A stretch of 64,000 nucleotides of DNA from Eubacterium ruminantium (GCA_900108205.1 FNUU01000009.1:51699-115698); one strand, 5' to 3'. Positions 17,156-25,845 are shown, numbered from the stretch's first letter. Notes: generated from the letters alone by a model not told the origin. A program made the numbers and translations.

Positions 17156-17211
17156 ACATTATGAGAAGATATATAAATTAACATTTTCGATTATAAGAAA
17201 GGAACAAAAAC

Positions 17212-18387
17212 ATGAAAGAGCTTGAGTTAAAATATGGATGCAATCCTAATCAGAAGCCATCAAGAGTATTTATGAAGGAAGGAGAGCTTCCATTTAAGGT
17301 GCTTTCAGGAAGACCTGGTTATATTAATCTTCTGGATGCATTTAACGGATATCAGCTTGTAAAGGAGCTTAAGAAGGCTACAGGACTTCCAGCTGCAACT
17401 TCATTTAAGCATGTTTCTCCTGCAGGTGCTGCAGTAGGTCTTCCACTTACAGATATTGAGAAGAAGATTTACTGGGTAGAGGATATGGGTGATCTTTCAC
17501 CACTTGCAAGTGCTTATGCAAGAGCCAGAGGCGCTGACAGAATGTCTTCTTTCGGCGATTTTATATCACTTTCCGACAACTGCGACGCTGACACAGCACG
17601 CCTTATCAAGAGAGAGGTTTCAGACGGAATAGTTGCTCCTGGTTATGATGAGGATGCACTTGAGATTCTTAAGTCAAAGAAAAATGGCAACTACTGCGTT
17701 ATCCAGATCGACCCATCTTATGTTCCGGCTCCGATTGAGACAAAGGATGTTTACGGAATTACATTTGAGCAGGGCAGAAATGAACTCGTTATAGATGATG
17801 AGCTTTTCGCAAATGTTGTTACAGATGCTAAGGATATTCCTGAGGCAGCTCGTATCGATCTTGCAATCGCTATGATCACACTTAAATATACTCAGTCAAA
17901 TTCAGTTTGCTATGTTAAGGGTGGACAGGCTATCGGTATCGGTGCCGGACAGCAGTCACGTATTCACTGCACACGTCTTGCAGGTGATAAGGCTGATAAA
18001 TGGTTCCTTCGCCAGTCTCCAAAGGTACTGAATCTTCCATTCAAGGCAGATGTAAGACGTGCCGACAGAGATAATACAATCGATGTTTATATCAGTGATG
18101 ATTATGATGATGTTCTTGCAGATGGTATCTGGGAGCAGTTCTTTACAGAGAAGCCGGAAGTTTTCACAAGAGAAGAGAGAAAAGAATGGCTTAAGAAGAT
18201 GGATGGCGTATCACTTGGTTCTGATGCGTTCTTCCCATTTGGTGATAATATCGAGAGAGCTAAGAGAAGCGGTGTAAAATATATCGCTCAGCCGGGCGGA
18301 TCTATCAGAGATGATAATGTTATCGATACCTGCAACAAGTATGGTATAGCTATGGCATTTACCGGCATCAGACTCTTCCATCACTAA
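17212..18387 (+). CDS. stand-alone AICAR formyltransferase (PurH transformylase domain)
   Basis: Transfers a formyl group from 10-formyl-tetrahydrofolate to AICAR. The 391 residues correspond to the C-terminal transformylase half of PurH, without the N-terminal cyclohydrolase domain. Evidence includes KYGCNPNQKPS at the N-terminus, the catalytic Lys-His of TSFKHVSPAGAAVG (about residues 62-75), SNSVCYVKGGQAIGIGAGQQSR, and the C-terminal FPFGDNIERAKRSGV and QPGGSIRDD. Start ATG follows AAAGGAAC. It completes the split pathway with the upstream PurO-like gene. A strong terminator follows. Confidence 0.93.
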   Translation: MKELELKYGCNPNQKPSRVFMKEGELPFKVLSGRPGYINLLDAFNGYQLVKELKKATGLPAATSFKHVSPAGAAVGLPLTDIEKKIYWVEDMGDLSPLASAYARARGADRMSSFGDFISLSDNCDADTARLIKREVSDGIVAPGYDEDALEILKSKKNGNYCVIQIDPSYVPAPIETKDVYGITFEQGRNELVIDDELFANVVTDAKDIPEAARIDLAIAMITLKYTQSNSVCYVKGGQAIGIGAGQQSRIHCTRLAGDKADKWFLRQSPKVLNLPFKADVRRADRDNTIDVYISDDYDDVLADGIWEQFFTEKPEVFTREERKEWLKKMDGVSLGSDAFFPFGDNIERAKRSGVKYIAQPGGSIRDDNVIDTCNKYGIAMAFTGIRLFHH

Positions 18388-18424
18388 TCCGATATAATTA
18401 AGAGGTTAATATAACGAATTTTTT

Positions 18425-18458
18425 AAGGAGTACAGTTCAATAGCTGTACTCCTTTTTT
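18425..18458 (+). terminator. terminator after the AICAR formyltransferase gene
   Basis: AAGGAGTACAG (18425-18435) pairs with CTGTACTCCTT (18444-18454), with a T6 tail. Confidence 0.9.
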
Positions 18459-18461
18459 CGT

Positions 18462-18613
18462 AGTGAGCGAGTCATGCACGCCAGCAAAACTCGTCATGCA
18501 CATGCGAAGCATGTGCATGACGGGCATCGCCGGAAAGTATATGACGAGAGTGCGACAACAAAAATCAAGCGAGAAGCCCCAAATTGTTGCTGAACAGGCT
18601 GAAAATGGGTCTT
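18462..18613 (+). repeat. R2 hairpin-rich repeat, copy a
   Basis: Begins 4 nt after a terminator with GTGAGCGAGTCATGCACG, contains a perfect 13-bp hairpin with a GAA loop (GTCATGCACATGC/GCATGTGCATGAC, 18493-18521), then TATGACGAGAGTGCGACA and AAATTGTTGC. The same order of words recurs after rplQ at 63655-64000. Non-coding in appearance. Confidence 0.75.
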
Positions 18614-18694
18614 AGGAACAGGAATGCTTGATATTTTAACGCCGGAGGAATATAATTAAAGCGTTTATAAAAAAGTTGGGAGGGGTAGTTTTTT

Positions 18695-20044
18695 ATGAGA
18701 AAGAAAGTTTTTGTAGTTGGGGCATTACTTTGTACACTGATGCTTTCAGGGTGCGGAAATGATTTATCATCGGATGATTCAATCAGTAAGCCTGCTCAGG
18801 AGAGTGTAGTTAAGACCACAGAGAAGAAAACTGAAAAGAAAACAGAGAAGACAACGGAGGCTGCGGTTCAGCTTTTGAAACCAAGTGGTATCAAGTATAC
18901 ATATAATGCGGATACCAGTGAGCTTAGTGTAACATGGAACGAAGTGAGCGGAGCCACAGGGTATGAGATAAAGCTCGGTAATGCATCACAGGAGTTTCAA
19001 ATACCTTCATGTGTGGTTACAAACGTGCAGGAAGGAACCAGCGGAACATTGATGGTTCGTGCCATCCACAAAGGAAAGACTCGAACAGATTATTCTGAAT
19101 ATGCTGAAGCTAAGTATGAAATCGCTGTAAAGGTTGATAAACCTCAGAATGTAAAATCCATGCTGGATGGCAGGATTGTCAGATTTAAATGGGATGAAGC
19201 TAAGGGCGCGACAGGATATCAGGTTGAATATAATGGTAAGGTTACAGACCTTGAAAATCCAAGCTGTAAGGTTACTGATCCGGCGGAAGGAACGAATGTT
19301 GCTATAAAATTCAGAACGGTAAAAACTGTCAATTCTAAGGCTTATTATTCTGACTGGGTCGATACAACCTTTGCTATGCCAGTAATAGAGCTGGAAAAAT
19401 ATTCAAATGCAACAGCTACACTTCTCTGTAAGGATGATCTTATTGCTTATGCAAAGTTAAATGGCTTTAAATATAAGGAGACACAAGAGGGGGATGCGAC
19501 AATAGTTGATGTATATTACAAGGATGCTATTAACGGAGGTATATTAAAAACCCTTCTCAGAACCGGAAAGGATGCTTTGGGAGCATATCTTAGTAATTAT
19601 CTCGGTACAGCAAGCAGTACTATCATAAATGACTTGAATAATACACAGAATATTGTCGTAGGTATTCTGGAAGAAGGTGGATTAAAGGAATATGCAAATA
19701 GTTATATCCACAATCTTGATGAAGAAGCAGATTCAAATGGTAAGATGTCAGCACTTGAAAAAGGTCTTTCAACACTTTTTATGGATACAAATATTCATAA
19801 TTACTATTATTATAAGGATACGGCCAAAGGTGCGATTTGCTCAACCAATGTTATGATGGTTGATGGACGTGAGGATTATATTGAAAAGAATTATGGCAAA
19901 TTCAGTACAGATAAAGATGGAAAATATCCTCTTATGTTAACGCGTACAAACCAAGGCTTTACTGTTCAGATAAAGGTGTTTGAGATGAAAGGATATAAAT
20001 ATTTTTATATTATTACATCAAAAGATGATATTGACAGATATTGA
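18695..20044 (+). CDS. lipoprotein with two fibronectin type III-like domains
   Basis: A 449-residue surface lipoprotein. The signal peptide ends in lipobox LSGC (Cys 20), then a low-complexity TTEKKTEKKTEKTTE linker. Two beta-sandwich modules of the type III fibronectin kind follow (about residues 62-145 and 150-227), each with a W-x-x-x-x-G-A-T-G-Y motif. The C-terminal 220 residues have no recognised domain but contain KTLLRTGKDALGAYLSNYLG and a beta-rich end. It is probably attached to the outer membrane face and may bind cell wall or carbohydrate. Start ATG after GGGAGGGG. It is monocistronic, ending at a bidirectional terminator. Confidence 0.75.
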   Translation: MRKKVFVVGALLCTLMLSGCGNDLSSDDSISKPAQESVVKTTEKKTEKKTEKTTEAAVQLLKPSGIKYTYNADTSELSVTWNEVSGATGYEIKLGNASQEFQIPSCVVTNVQEGTSGTLMVRAIHKGKTRTDYSEYAEAKYEIAVKVDKPQNVKSMLDGRIVRFKWDEAKGATGYQVEYNGKVTDLENPSCKVTDPAEGTNVAIKFRTVKTVNSKAYYSDWVDTTFAMPVIELEKYSNATATLLCKDDLIAYAKLNGFKYKETQEGDATIVDVYYKDAINGGILKTLLRTGKDALGAYLSNYLGTASSTIINDLNNTQNIVVGILEEGGLKEYANSYIHNLDEEADSNGKMSALEKGLSTLFMDTNIHNYYYYKDTAKGAICSTNVMMVDGREDYIEKNYGKFSTDKDGKYPLMLTRTNQGFTVQIKVFEMKGYKYFYIITSKDDIDRY

Positions 20045-20152
20045 TAGAAGATAGTCATATGTGATTATGCGATTGTCAGTGTTTCGTTGATTTGAGAAAT
20101 ACCCTGGATTAATAAAAATGGCTGTTTCGTATACGATATTAAAAATACAAAT

Positions 20153-20187
20153 AAAAAACACGGTTGAAAATCTCAACCGTGTTTTTT
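20153..20187. terminator. bidirectional terminator
   Basis: AAAAAACACGGTTGA (20153-20167) pairs with TCAACCGTGTTTTTT (20173-20187). T6 on both strands serves the convergent lipoprotein and Bax-inhibitor-like genes. Confidence 0.92.
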
Positions 20188-20218
20188 ATGCTTATATATC
20201 GAACACAAACTATTTCGA

Positions 20219-21055
20219 TTAGTTCTTAGCCTTTCCGAGAAGTCTGAGAAGCTTCAGGAAGAGGTTGATGAAATCAAGGTAAAGCTCAAGTGCTCCGTAA
20301 AGAGCGATAACTGTGAGGCTGTAACCCGGATTATTTGAAGCCAGATTCTTGATCTTCTGTGTATCGTAAGCTGTAAGTCCAAGGAAAATAGCGATTCCAA
20401 GGATTGTTATAAGATAATCAAGTCCTGATGACTTCAGGAAGAAGTTTATGATTGAAGCAAAGATGATTCCAAACAGACCGATCATAAGAAGTGAACCAAA
20501 TGATGTAAGATCTCTGTCTGTTGTGAAACCGATAACAGCCATTACTCCGAACAAACCTGCTGTAAGGAAGAATACCTTTGCAATAGATGACTCAGCGTAT
20601 ACAAGGAAGATTACTGAAAGTGTAAGTCCGTTGATAATTGAGTATGCTATGAACAGTACTCCTGAAAGCATTGTGTTGTTTGCTTTGATTGCAAATGTTG
20701 CTCCGATAACTACTGCAAATTCTGCAATGATAAGAATAATGAATGCATGTCCGCCCATTCCGAAGAGCAGGAAATATGGGTTTGTAGTATAAACTGCAAG
20801 AGCTACGATAGCTGTAAGAAGAAGGGCAACTGTCATGAACAGGAATGTTCTTGCCATTACATCCTTCATTGAGTAACGAGCTCCACGGCTTACGCCTGCA
20901 CCGTATGAATTAACTGCAGTATTTCCGTATGGATCGTAGCTTGACTGATTGTAAAAATCATTGTTGTAACTGTTTTGGTTATTATAATACTGGCCATAAC
21001 CGCTGTTATTGCTGCTGCCGTTATTATAATTAAAATTATCAAATTCGTTTGGCAT
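20219..21055 (-). CDS. Bax inhibitor-1/YccA family integral membrane protein
   Basis: A 278-residue protein with a 65-residue cytoplasmic N-terminus very rich in Asn, Tyr, Gly and Ser, followed by seven membrane segments typical of the BI-1/TMBIM family, whose members act as pH-sensitive calcium leak channels or interact with membrane proteases. Family marks include MKDVMARTFLFMTVALLL, FGMGGHAFIILIIAEF and the C-terminal LTAYDTQKIKNLA, with its acidic/lysine residues, plus ALELYLDFINLFLKLLRLLG. The ATG at 21055 has AGGAGG 7 nt upstream; the frame stays open upstream, but that part has no binding site and looks non-protein. Physiological role in bacteria is unclear. Confidence 0.9.
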   Translation of the reverse strand: MPNEFDNFNYNNGSSNNSGYGQYYNNQNSYNNDFYNQSSYDPYGNTAVNSYGAGVSRGARYSMKDVMARTFLFMTVALLLTAIVALAVYTTNPYFLLFGMGGHAFIILIIAEFAVVIGATFAIKANNTMLSGVLFIAYSIINGLTLSVIFLVYAESSIAKVFFLTAGLFGVMAVIGFTTDRDLTSFGSLLMIGLFGIIFASIINFFLKSSGLDYLITILGIAIFLGLTAYDTQKIKNLASNNPGYSLTVIALYGALELYLDFINLFLKLLRLLGKAKN

Positions 21056-21253
21056 ACTTTTTTCCTCCTGAATAAATATAGTTTTTTTTCTGATAATTAA
21101 TCTCAACAGTGATAATTTAACATTTATTTTGGTAAAATACAATAGACAACAATAGAAAATTTGTAGAATTTCATCAAAAATTCATTAAGTTCTTAAAATA
21201 CTGAAAAAGTTGTATTTTGGGAGAAGACTTGGTAGAATTAAAATGATTGAAAA

Positions 21254-21311
21254 AACTTATCAATAAAAACAAATACTCGTTTTGCCACCCGGCTTGTTTT
21301 TTTGATAAGAT
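21254..21311 (-). repeat. R1 dispersed repeat, hairpin 1 only, copy e
   Basis: AACTTATCAA, AAAACAAATACTCG and CTTGTTTTTTTGATAAG form hairpin 1 in inverted orientation. The loop reads TTTTGCCACCCGG. Hairpins 2 and 3 are absent. It lies just upstream of the cysteine-cluster gene. Confidence 0.7.
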
Positions 21312-21338
21312 ATATTTATATATTTGAGGTAAGAAAAA

Positions 21339-22190
21339 ATGCTGCGCTACGAGGATATCAAGGATTTTTCCGATGGAAGACTTTATGAATTAAATGATAT
21401 GGTGAAGGCTGACTGCCAGGATTGTCGAAACTGCCATAAATGCTGCAGTTCGGATATGGGAAAGTCCATAACTCTTGATCCTCTTGATATTTTCAGGCTG
21501 ACACAGGCTACGGGAAGAGCATTTACCGAAATGCTCGGAAGAGAGATAGAGCTTAGTTTCATTGATGGTATCATTATACCGAACATGCTAATGGGCGAAT
21601 ATACGGTTACGGAGACTCAGTCCGGTACAGGCGGCGAGCAGCAAACCATCGACGATGAGACTGGTACAGGCGGCGAGCAGCAAACGATTAGCAGTGCAAC
21701 CGGTACAAACAGTGGACAGCAAACAGTCAGTAGTGAAACCGGCAGCGAGCAGCAAGAAACCGGAAGTGTCAAAGTGATAAAAAAAGCAGGCTGTCGGTTC
21801 CTGAATGATGCAGGAAGGTGCAGCATTCATCCATATAGGCCGGGGATATGCAGACTGTTTCCTCTCGGAAGGATTTATGAGGGAAGAACCTTCAAATATT
21901 TTCTTCAGGTAAATGAATGCAGCAAGAAGAATCGTACCAAGGTTAAGGTCAGCAAGTGGATCGATACAGAGGATATCGAAAAATATACAGCTTTTGTTAC
22001 AAAATGGCATAACTTCCTGAAACTTGTTGCAAAAAAAGGTGCAGAAGCCGGAGATGAAACAAAGGCCAAAGAGATATTTATGTTTGTGATAAATACCTTC
22101 TATGTTGTTCCGTATGAAAAAAATATGGAGGGAACGGATTTCTATAAACAGTTTGATCTGAGACTTAAAACAGCTATACAATATTTATAG
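21339..22190 (+). CDS. YkgJ-like CxxCxxCC cluster protein with an inserted repeat segment
   Basis: A 283-residue protein of the zinc/iron-chelating cysteine-cluster family. The N-terminal cluster DCQDCRNCHKCC (residues 27-38) and the C-terminal part of the motif (GCRFLNDAGRCSIHPYRPGICRLFP) are both intact, giving the expected eight metal-ligand cysteines. Between them, at residues 96-141, lies an insertion of about 46 residues made of three 13-residue repeats (GTGGEQQTI-type) and a partial fourth, which is not part of the family fold and is encoded by tandem DNA repeats. Function of the family is unproven; metal-dependent oxidoreductase or chelation roles are proposed. Start ATG after TGAGGTAAG. 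Confidence 0.85.
   Translation: MLRYEDIKDFSDGRLYELNDMVKADCQDCRNCHKCCSSDMGKSITLDPLDIFRLTQATGRAFTEMLGREIELSFIDGIIIPNMLMGEYTVTETQSGTGGEQQTIDDETGTGGEQQTISSATGTNSGQQTVSSETGSEQQETGSVKVIKKAGCRFLNDAGRCSIHPYRPGICRLFPLGRIYEGRTFKYFLQVNECSKKNRTKVKVSKWIDTEDIEKYTAFVTKWHNFLKLVAKKGAEAGDETKAKEIFMFVINTFYVVPYEKNMEGTDFYKQFDLRLKTAIQYL
21624..21761 (+). repeat. 39-bp in-frame tandem repeats within the cysteine-cluster gene
   Basis: Three 39-bp units (21624-21662, 21663-21701, 21702-21740) starting GGTACAGGCGGCGAGCAG, plus a 21-bp partial unit. Being a multiple of three, they can expand or contract without frameshift. Units 1 and 2 are closest in sequence; unit 3 has drifted. Confidence 0.85.
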
Positions 22191-22278
22191 TTTATTATGA
22201 TTTAGCTGATTGTTTTTCTTCGTGATTATACTAAATGGATATTTGCTAATCTCTTGTTTTTTTACGAGATAAATTTTT

Positions 22279-22358
22279 GTTTCATACCGAAATAGTTTCA
22301 TACCGAAATTGTTTCATATCGAAATTATTTCATACCGAAATTATTTCACACTGAGTTT
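22279..22358 (+). repeat. five tandem 16-bp repeats upstream of cardiolipin synthase
   Basis: Units GTTTCATACCGAAATA, GTTTCATACCGAAATT, GTTTCATATCGAAATT, ATTTCATACCGAAATT and a degenerate ATTTCACACTGAGTTT follow without gaps. They lie about 80 nt before the cls start codon. Their regular phasing, 1.5 DNA turns, could suit a regulator, or they may be a neutral minisatellite. Confidence 0.85.
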
Positions 22359-22437
22359 TTTAAATCGAATTTTTCATATGGCATGTTGAATTTATAAAGG
22401 GGATATAAGCCGGCGGGGGTCGGTTTAAGATGGTACA

Positions 22438-24021
22438 ATGAGATTTTTAGGTAAAATCTATAAGGTAATATTCAGTAGGGCTTTCATAACTGCGATGCTT
22501 ATACTTCTGCAGGTTTCGTGGTTTCTTCTGATTTATTCTTATTTCTTTGTCGGTTATGAGTATGTGAGAACCACAGTATCATTTCTTGCTTTGCTCTATA
22601 CCATTTATATTCTGAATTCTCCAAAAACACAGAGAGAATATGAAACCATTTGGATCATAATCATTCTTCTGGTGCCGTTCTTTGGTGTACCGTTTTATAT
22701 GATATGCGGTAATCAGAGGCAGGGTAAGCGATATGCTAAACGTGTGGATGATGCCAAGGCCAAATACAGTGCGCTGCATAATCAGGACCTGAATATTATG
22801 GATGAAATATATAAGGAGGACAGCAGAATACATTCGACCTGTTCTTATCTTGTAAAGGAACAGCGTTATCCTGTGTATAAAAATACGAAGGTAAATTATC
22901 TTGACAGCGGGGAGGCTCAATACGAGGGGCTCCTTGAGGCTATAAGAAATGCCAAACACTATATTTTTATGGAATATTTCATGATAGAGAGAACTTCGGT
23001 ATGGAATACCATACTTACGGCGCTTCTGCAAAAGGCTGAGGAGGGCGTTGAGGTCAGAATACTGTATGACGATCTTGGCTGCATTACATGGCTTCCGAAG
23101 CGTTATGACAGAACGCTGAATAAGATGCATAAGAATATTCACTGCAAGAAGTTTAACAGGGTAAAGCCGCTTTTTACCATGCTGACCAATAACCGGGACC
23201 ATAGAAAAATGACAATAATCGATGGATATATTGCATTTACGGGTGGTATTAACCTTGCGGACAGATATGTGAATATAAACAGTCCGTTTGGAAGATGGAA
23301 GGATGCCGGAGTCAGACTTGAGGGTGAGGCGGTTCAGAATCTTACCATCATGTATCTTGAAATGTGGGAATCCATGAAACTTGGAAGAAGCAGCCGAAAG
23401 ATAGAAACACCGGAGGAAATGAAGAAGATTACCAGTTATCTGCCGCATTTCCATCATGATCTTGAATTCGTAAATGATGGATATGTACAGCCCTATGGAG
23501 ATGAACCGTTTGATAATATTCCTCTTTCCGAAAATGTATATCTGGAGCTTATCAATCAGGCAGAAAAATATCTCTATATATTTACACCGTACCTTGTGCC
23601 GAGTACATCCATGGCTGATGCCCTGAAGCTCGCATCAAAGAGGGGCGTGGATGTCAGAATAGTAACGCCTCATATTCCCGATAAAAGGATCATTTTCAGA
23701 CTTACAAGGTCAAATTATAAAGGGCTGATGGAGGCAGGGGTGAAGATTTATGAATATACGCCGGGCTTCATACATTCAAAATGTATGCTCTGTGATAATG
23801 ACAAGGCTGTGGTGGGTACCATAAATCTTGATTACAGAAGTCTTTTCCTGCATTTTGAAGATGCAGTGCTTTTATATAAATGCGAGGCTGTTGAGGAACT
23901 CAGAAAGGATATGATCAGAACCTTTAAGGAGTCAAGCCTTCAGACGGACGAAGATATCAAGAGGAATTTCTTTGGAAAGATACTGGATGCATTGCTGATA
24001 TTCTTTGCGCCGATTGTGTAG
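22438..24021 (+). CDS. cls: cardiolipin synthase, phospholipase D family
   Basis: Joins two phosphatidylglycerols into cardiolipin at the membrane. The 527 residues start with two membrane helices (about residues 14-36 and 40-58, then 68-88), followed by two phospholipase D domains. Both HKD motifs are complete: HRKMTIIDG (His 255, Lys 257, Asp 262) with TGGINLADRY after it, and HSKCMLCDND (His 446) with VGTINLDYRS. Length and order match bacterial Cls. The binding site before the ATG at 22438 is poor (AAGATGG), so translation may be weak. Tandem 16-bp repeats lie in its upstream region. Monocistronic; an R1 repeat follows. Confidence 0.93.
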   Translation: MRFLGKIYKVIFSRAFITAMLILLQVSWFLLIYSYFFVGYEYVRTTVSFLALLYTIYILNSPKTQREYETIWIIIILLVPFFGVPFYMICGNQRQGKRYAKRVDDAKAKYSALHNQDLNIMDEIYKEDSRIHSTCSYLVKEQRYPVYKNTKVNYLDSGEAQYEGLLEAIRNAKHYIFMEYFMIERTSVWNTILTALLQKAEEGVEVRILYDDLGCITWLPKRYDRTLNKMHKNIHCKKFNRVKPLFTMLTNNRDHRKMTIIDGYIAFTGGINLADRYVNINSPFGRWKDAGVRLEGEAVQNLTIMYLEMWESMKLGRSSRKIETPEEMKKITSYLPHFHHDLEFVNDGYVQPYGDEPFDNIPLSENVYLELINQAEKYLYIFTPYLVPSTSMADALKLASKRGVDVRIVTPHIPDKRIIFRLTRSNYKGLMEAGVKIYEYTPGFIHSKCMLCDNDKAVVGTINLDYRSLFLHFEDAVLLYKCEAVEELRKDMIRTFKESSLQTDEDIKRNFFGKILDALLIFFAPIV

Positions 24022-24044
24022 AGGTATATGTGTGTTATCATTAT

Positions 24045-24150
24045 AACTTATCAGAAGAAAAACAAGCTAGGGGTGAAACGAGTATTTGTTTTTCTTGATA
24101 AGATACCGTAGGGGCTTTAGCCCCGCAGGATTATGAGATGCGGTTTGTGC
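24045..24150 (+). repeat. R1 dispersed repeat, nearly full copy f
   Basis: Hairpin 1 is complete (AACTTATC..GATAAGAT) with a changed loop (CTAGGGGTGAAACGAG). Hairpin 2 reads GGGGC TTTA GCCCC. Hairpin 3 starts GGATTATGAGATGCGG, but its right arm has decayed. It lies between cls and the TetR gene. Confidence 0.8.
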
Positions 24151-24199
24151 TGTTCGGGAAAACAGGCACGTTATTTGGTGTAGTTATCAGGAGGTTAAA

Positions 24200-24781
24200 A
24201 TGTCAGATTCAAATATAACAAAAAATGCTCTTGCAGCATCGCTCAGGCATTTGATGAAAGAAAAGAATTTTGAGAAGATCAGCGTTTCTGATATTTGTGA
24301 CGGATGCAATATGAACCGTAAGAGCTTTTATTATCATTTTCGTGATAAATATGATCTTCTGAACTGGATATTTGATATTGATTTTCTGGAAAATGTTAAA
24401 ATCTTTGAGCTTTCAGATATTGATCCTCATGAAAATGGATCTGAATTTATGTGGGAGATCATTGCCAGGCTGGCAGATTATTTCTATAAAGAAAAGGAAT
24501 TCTACCGAAAGGCTCTTTTGATTGAGGGGCAGAATTCCTTTAAGGATCATTTCCATGATTCACTGTTTCCGGTGATCAGGTATTATTTTGCTGATGTTGT
24601 CGGCGGAGAAGAAGGGGATTTCTTCACCTCTGTAATGTGTGATACCAGTATTTCGGCGCTTGTAAGATGGCTGATGGAGGATAAACCAATGCAGCCGGAG
24701 CGCTTCGTACAGGCCTTCAGGGAATACCTTGTCAAGCTTGGCAGAAGGCTTGTAAATGATATTGAGGGTCCTACCCTTTGA
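24200..24781 (+). CDS. TetR/AcrR family transcriptional regulator
   Basis: A 193-residue protein with an N-terminal TetR helix-turn-helix (residues 8-50: ALAASLRHLMKEKNFEKIS, then DICDGCNMNRKSFYYHFRDKYDLLNWIF). The recognition helix is NRKSFYYHFRDK. The C-terminal all-helical ligand and dimer domain resembles the group found in DhaS-like regulators. ATG after GGAGG. Its last 11 nt overlap the end of a convergent gene, so neither has a terminator in between. Target genes are not evident; cls and the overlapping unknown gene are the nearest candidates. Confidence 0.88.
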   Translation: MSDSNITKNALAASLRHLMKEKNFEKISVSDICDGCNMNRKSFYYHFRDKYDLLNWIFDIDFLENVKIFELSDIDPHENGSEFMWEIIARLADYFYKEKEFYRKALLIEGQNSFKDHFHDSLFPVIRYYFADVVGGEEGDFFTSVMCDTSISALVRWLMEDKPMQPERFVQAFREYLVKLGRRLVNDIEGPTL

Positions 24782-25715
24782 CATTGATGTGGGTGCTGAC
24801 CTCTTTGCCGGAAATGGAGCGGTTGATGCTCTGAATATCATTTTCAAGATTCATCATAAAGATTGGTTCAGGCGGGTTGGCTCTTAAAGATGACAGCCCG
24901 CTTATAAATGCATTTTTCTCACTTTCACTGATATCCTTTGTCACATCGAAGATGACGATAGGGCAGAGATTCTTTGATACCTTTACAAAAAGGTCACTTT
25001 CTTTGATCTTATCACTGAAACCATCGTTTACCTTGAACATGGTGGCGTTGATGAGCTGCATTGCCTCGGCTTTTTCAAGCATTTCTCTGTAGCTGCTGTG
25101 ATCCATATTCAGAACAAGGATTATATTGTTCAGTTTATCCATGGCAAGTAAAATTTTATTTGAAAGAACTTCGTCCGGAAGGATAAGCATAAAGTTTGTA
25201 TACGGGAATTCCTCCATAGTCTTAAGTATCGCAAGATAAGTGTCTTCCGGAATGTTCTGCTCAAAACGCATTATATATGCATTGATACCAAAATTACTGT
25301 AATGATTGAGCAGCTTATTAAAGGTTTCTGTTCTGTATTTTGCTTCATTCTGAAGTGTTACATCCATATCGGCTATCCATGGTATTGTTTTGCCCGTGGT
25401 CTTTTCCAGGTGCTCAATGGTTTTTGCACCCTTGTTAAAGCAGTTATATCCCAGATTGACGCCAAAATTGATCAGCCTGTCGCGGCTGAGATTTCTGAAC
25501 AGGTTTGATGTTGCAGGGTAGTATTTGCTGTCATCATCGGCAAAGAGTGCTCTTATATCATTAAATGTACTTTTTTCGGAGTTTTTCTTGGACACCGACA
25601 GACCTGTGTCGATCAATCTGCGAATGCAGCGTTTCTCGTCATTTTCGAAATTTTTAAGATTAAGACGGACTGCATTTTCTATAAGTATTCTGTTGAGGTC
25701 ATTTTTTAATAGCAT
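24771..25715 (-). CDS. hypothetical protein, 314 residues
   Basis: I do not recognise it. The ATG at 25715 is chosen for AGGAAGGTGG just upstream; an in-frame GTG lies 9 nt earlier. The protein is soluble and reads as alternating helices and strands (for example YTNFMLILPDEV, NNIILVLNMDHSS, CPIVIFDVTKD), as in a TIM-barrel, and the layout recalls radical-SAM barrels, but there is no CxxxCxxC motif. The first 95 residues are helical and charged. The 3' end overlaps the TetR regulator gene by 11 nt on the opposite strand, which may allow antisense interference. Confidence 0.6.
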   Translation of the reverse strand: MLLKNDLNRILIENAVRLNLKNFENDEKRCIRRLIDTGLSVSKKNSEKSTFNDIRALFADDDSKYYPATSNLFRNLSRDRLINFGVNLGYNCFNKGAKTIEHLEKTTGKTIPWIADMDVTLQNEAKYRTETFNKLLNHYSNFGINAYIMRFEQNIPEDTYLAILKTMEEFPYTNFMLILPDEVLSNKILLAMDKLNNIILVLNMDHSSYREMLEKAEAMQLINATMFKVNDGFSDKIKESDLFVKVSKNLCPIVIFDVTKDISESEKNAFISGLSSLRANPPEPIFMMNLENDIQSINRSISGKEVSTHINVKG

Positions 25716-25760
25716 TGTTACCACCTTCCTGTGCTATGGGATATTCCGGTTATATGATAT

Positions 25761-25845
25761 CGCAGGAACGTTAGCCCCATTGGATTATGAAATGCGGGCT
25801 TTAGTTCCGCAGGCTTATGAGATGCGGAATTTTGCTTCTCAATAT
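25761..25845 (+). repeat. R1 dispersed repeat, tandem partial copy g
   Basis: Two degenerate hairpin 2-3 units in a row: GCAGGAACGTTAGCCCC with GGATTATGAAATGCGG, then GGCTTTAGTTCCGCAGG with CTTATGAGATGCGG and TTTTGCTTCTCAATAT. Hairpin 1 is absent. Confidence 0.65.

Noticed and set aside
22579..23457. 292-codon frame on the minus strand opposite cls
   Set aside because: cls on the other strand has both HKD motifs and full length; this is its shadow.
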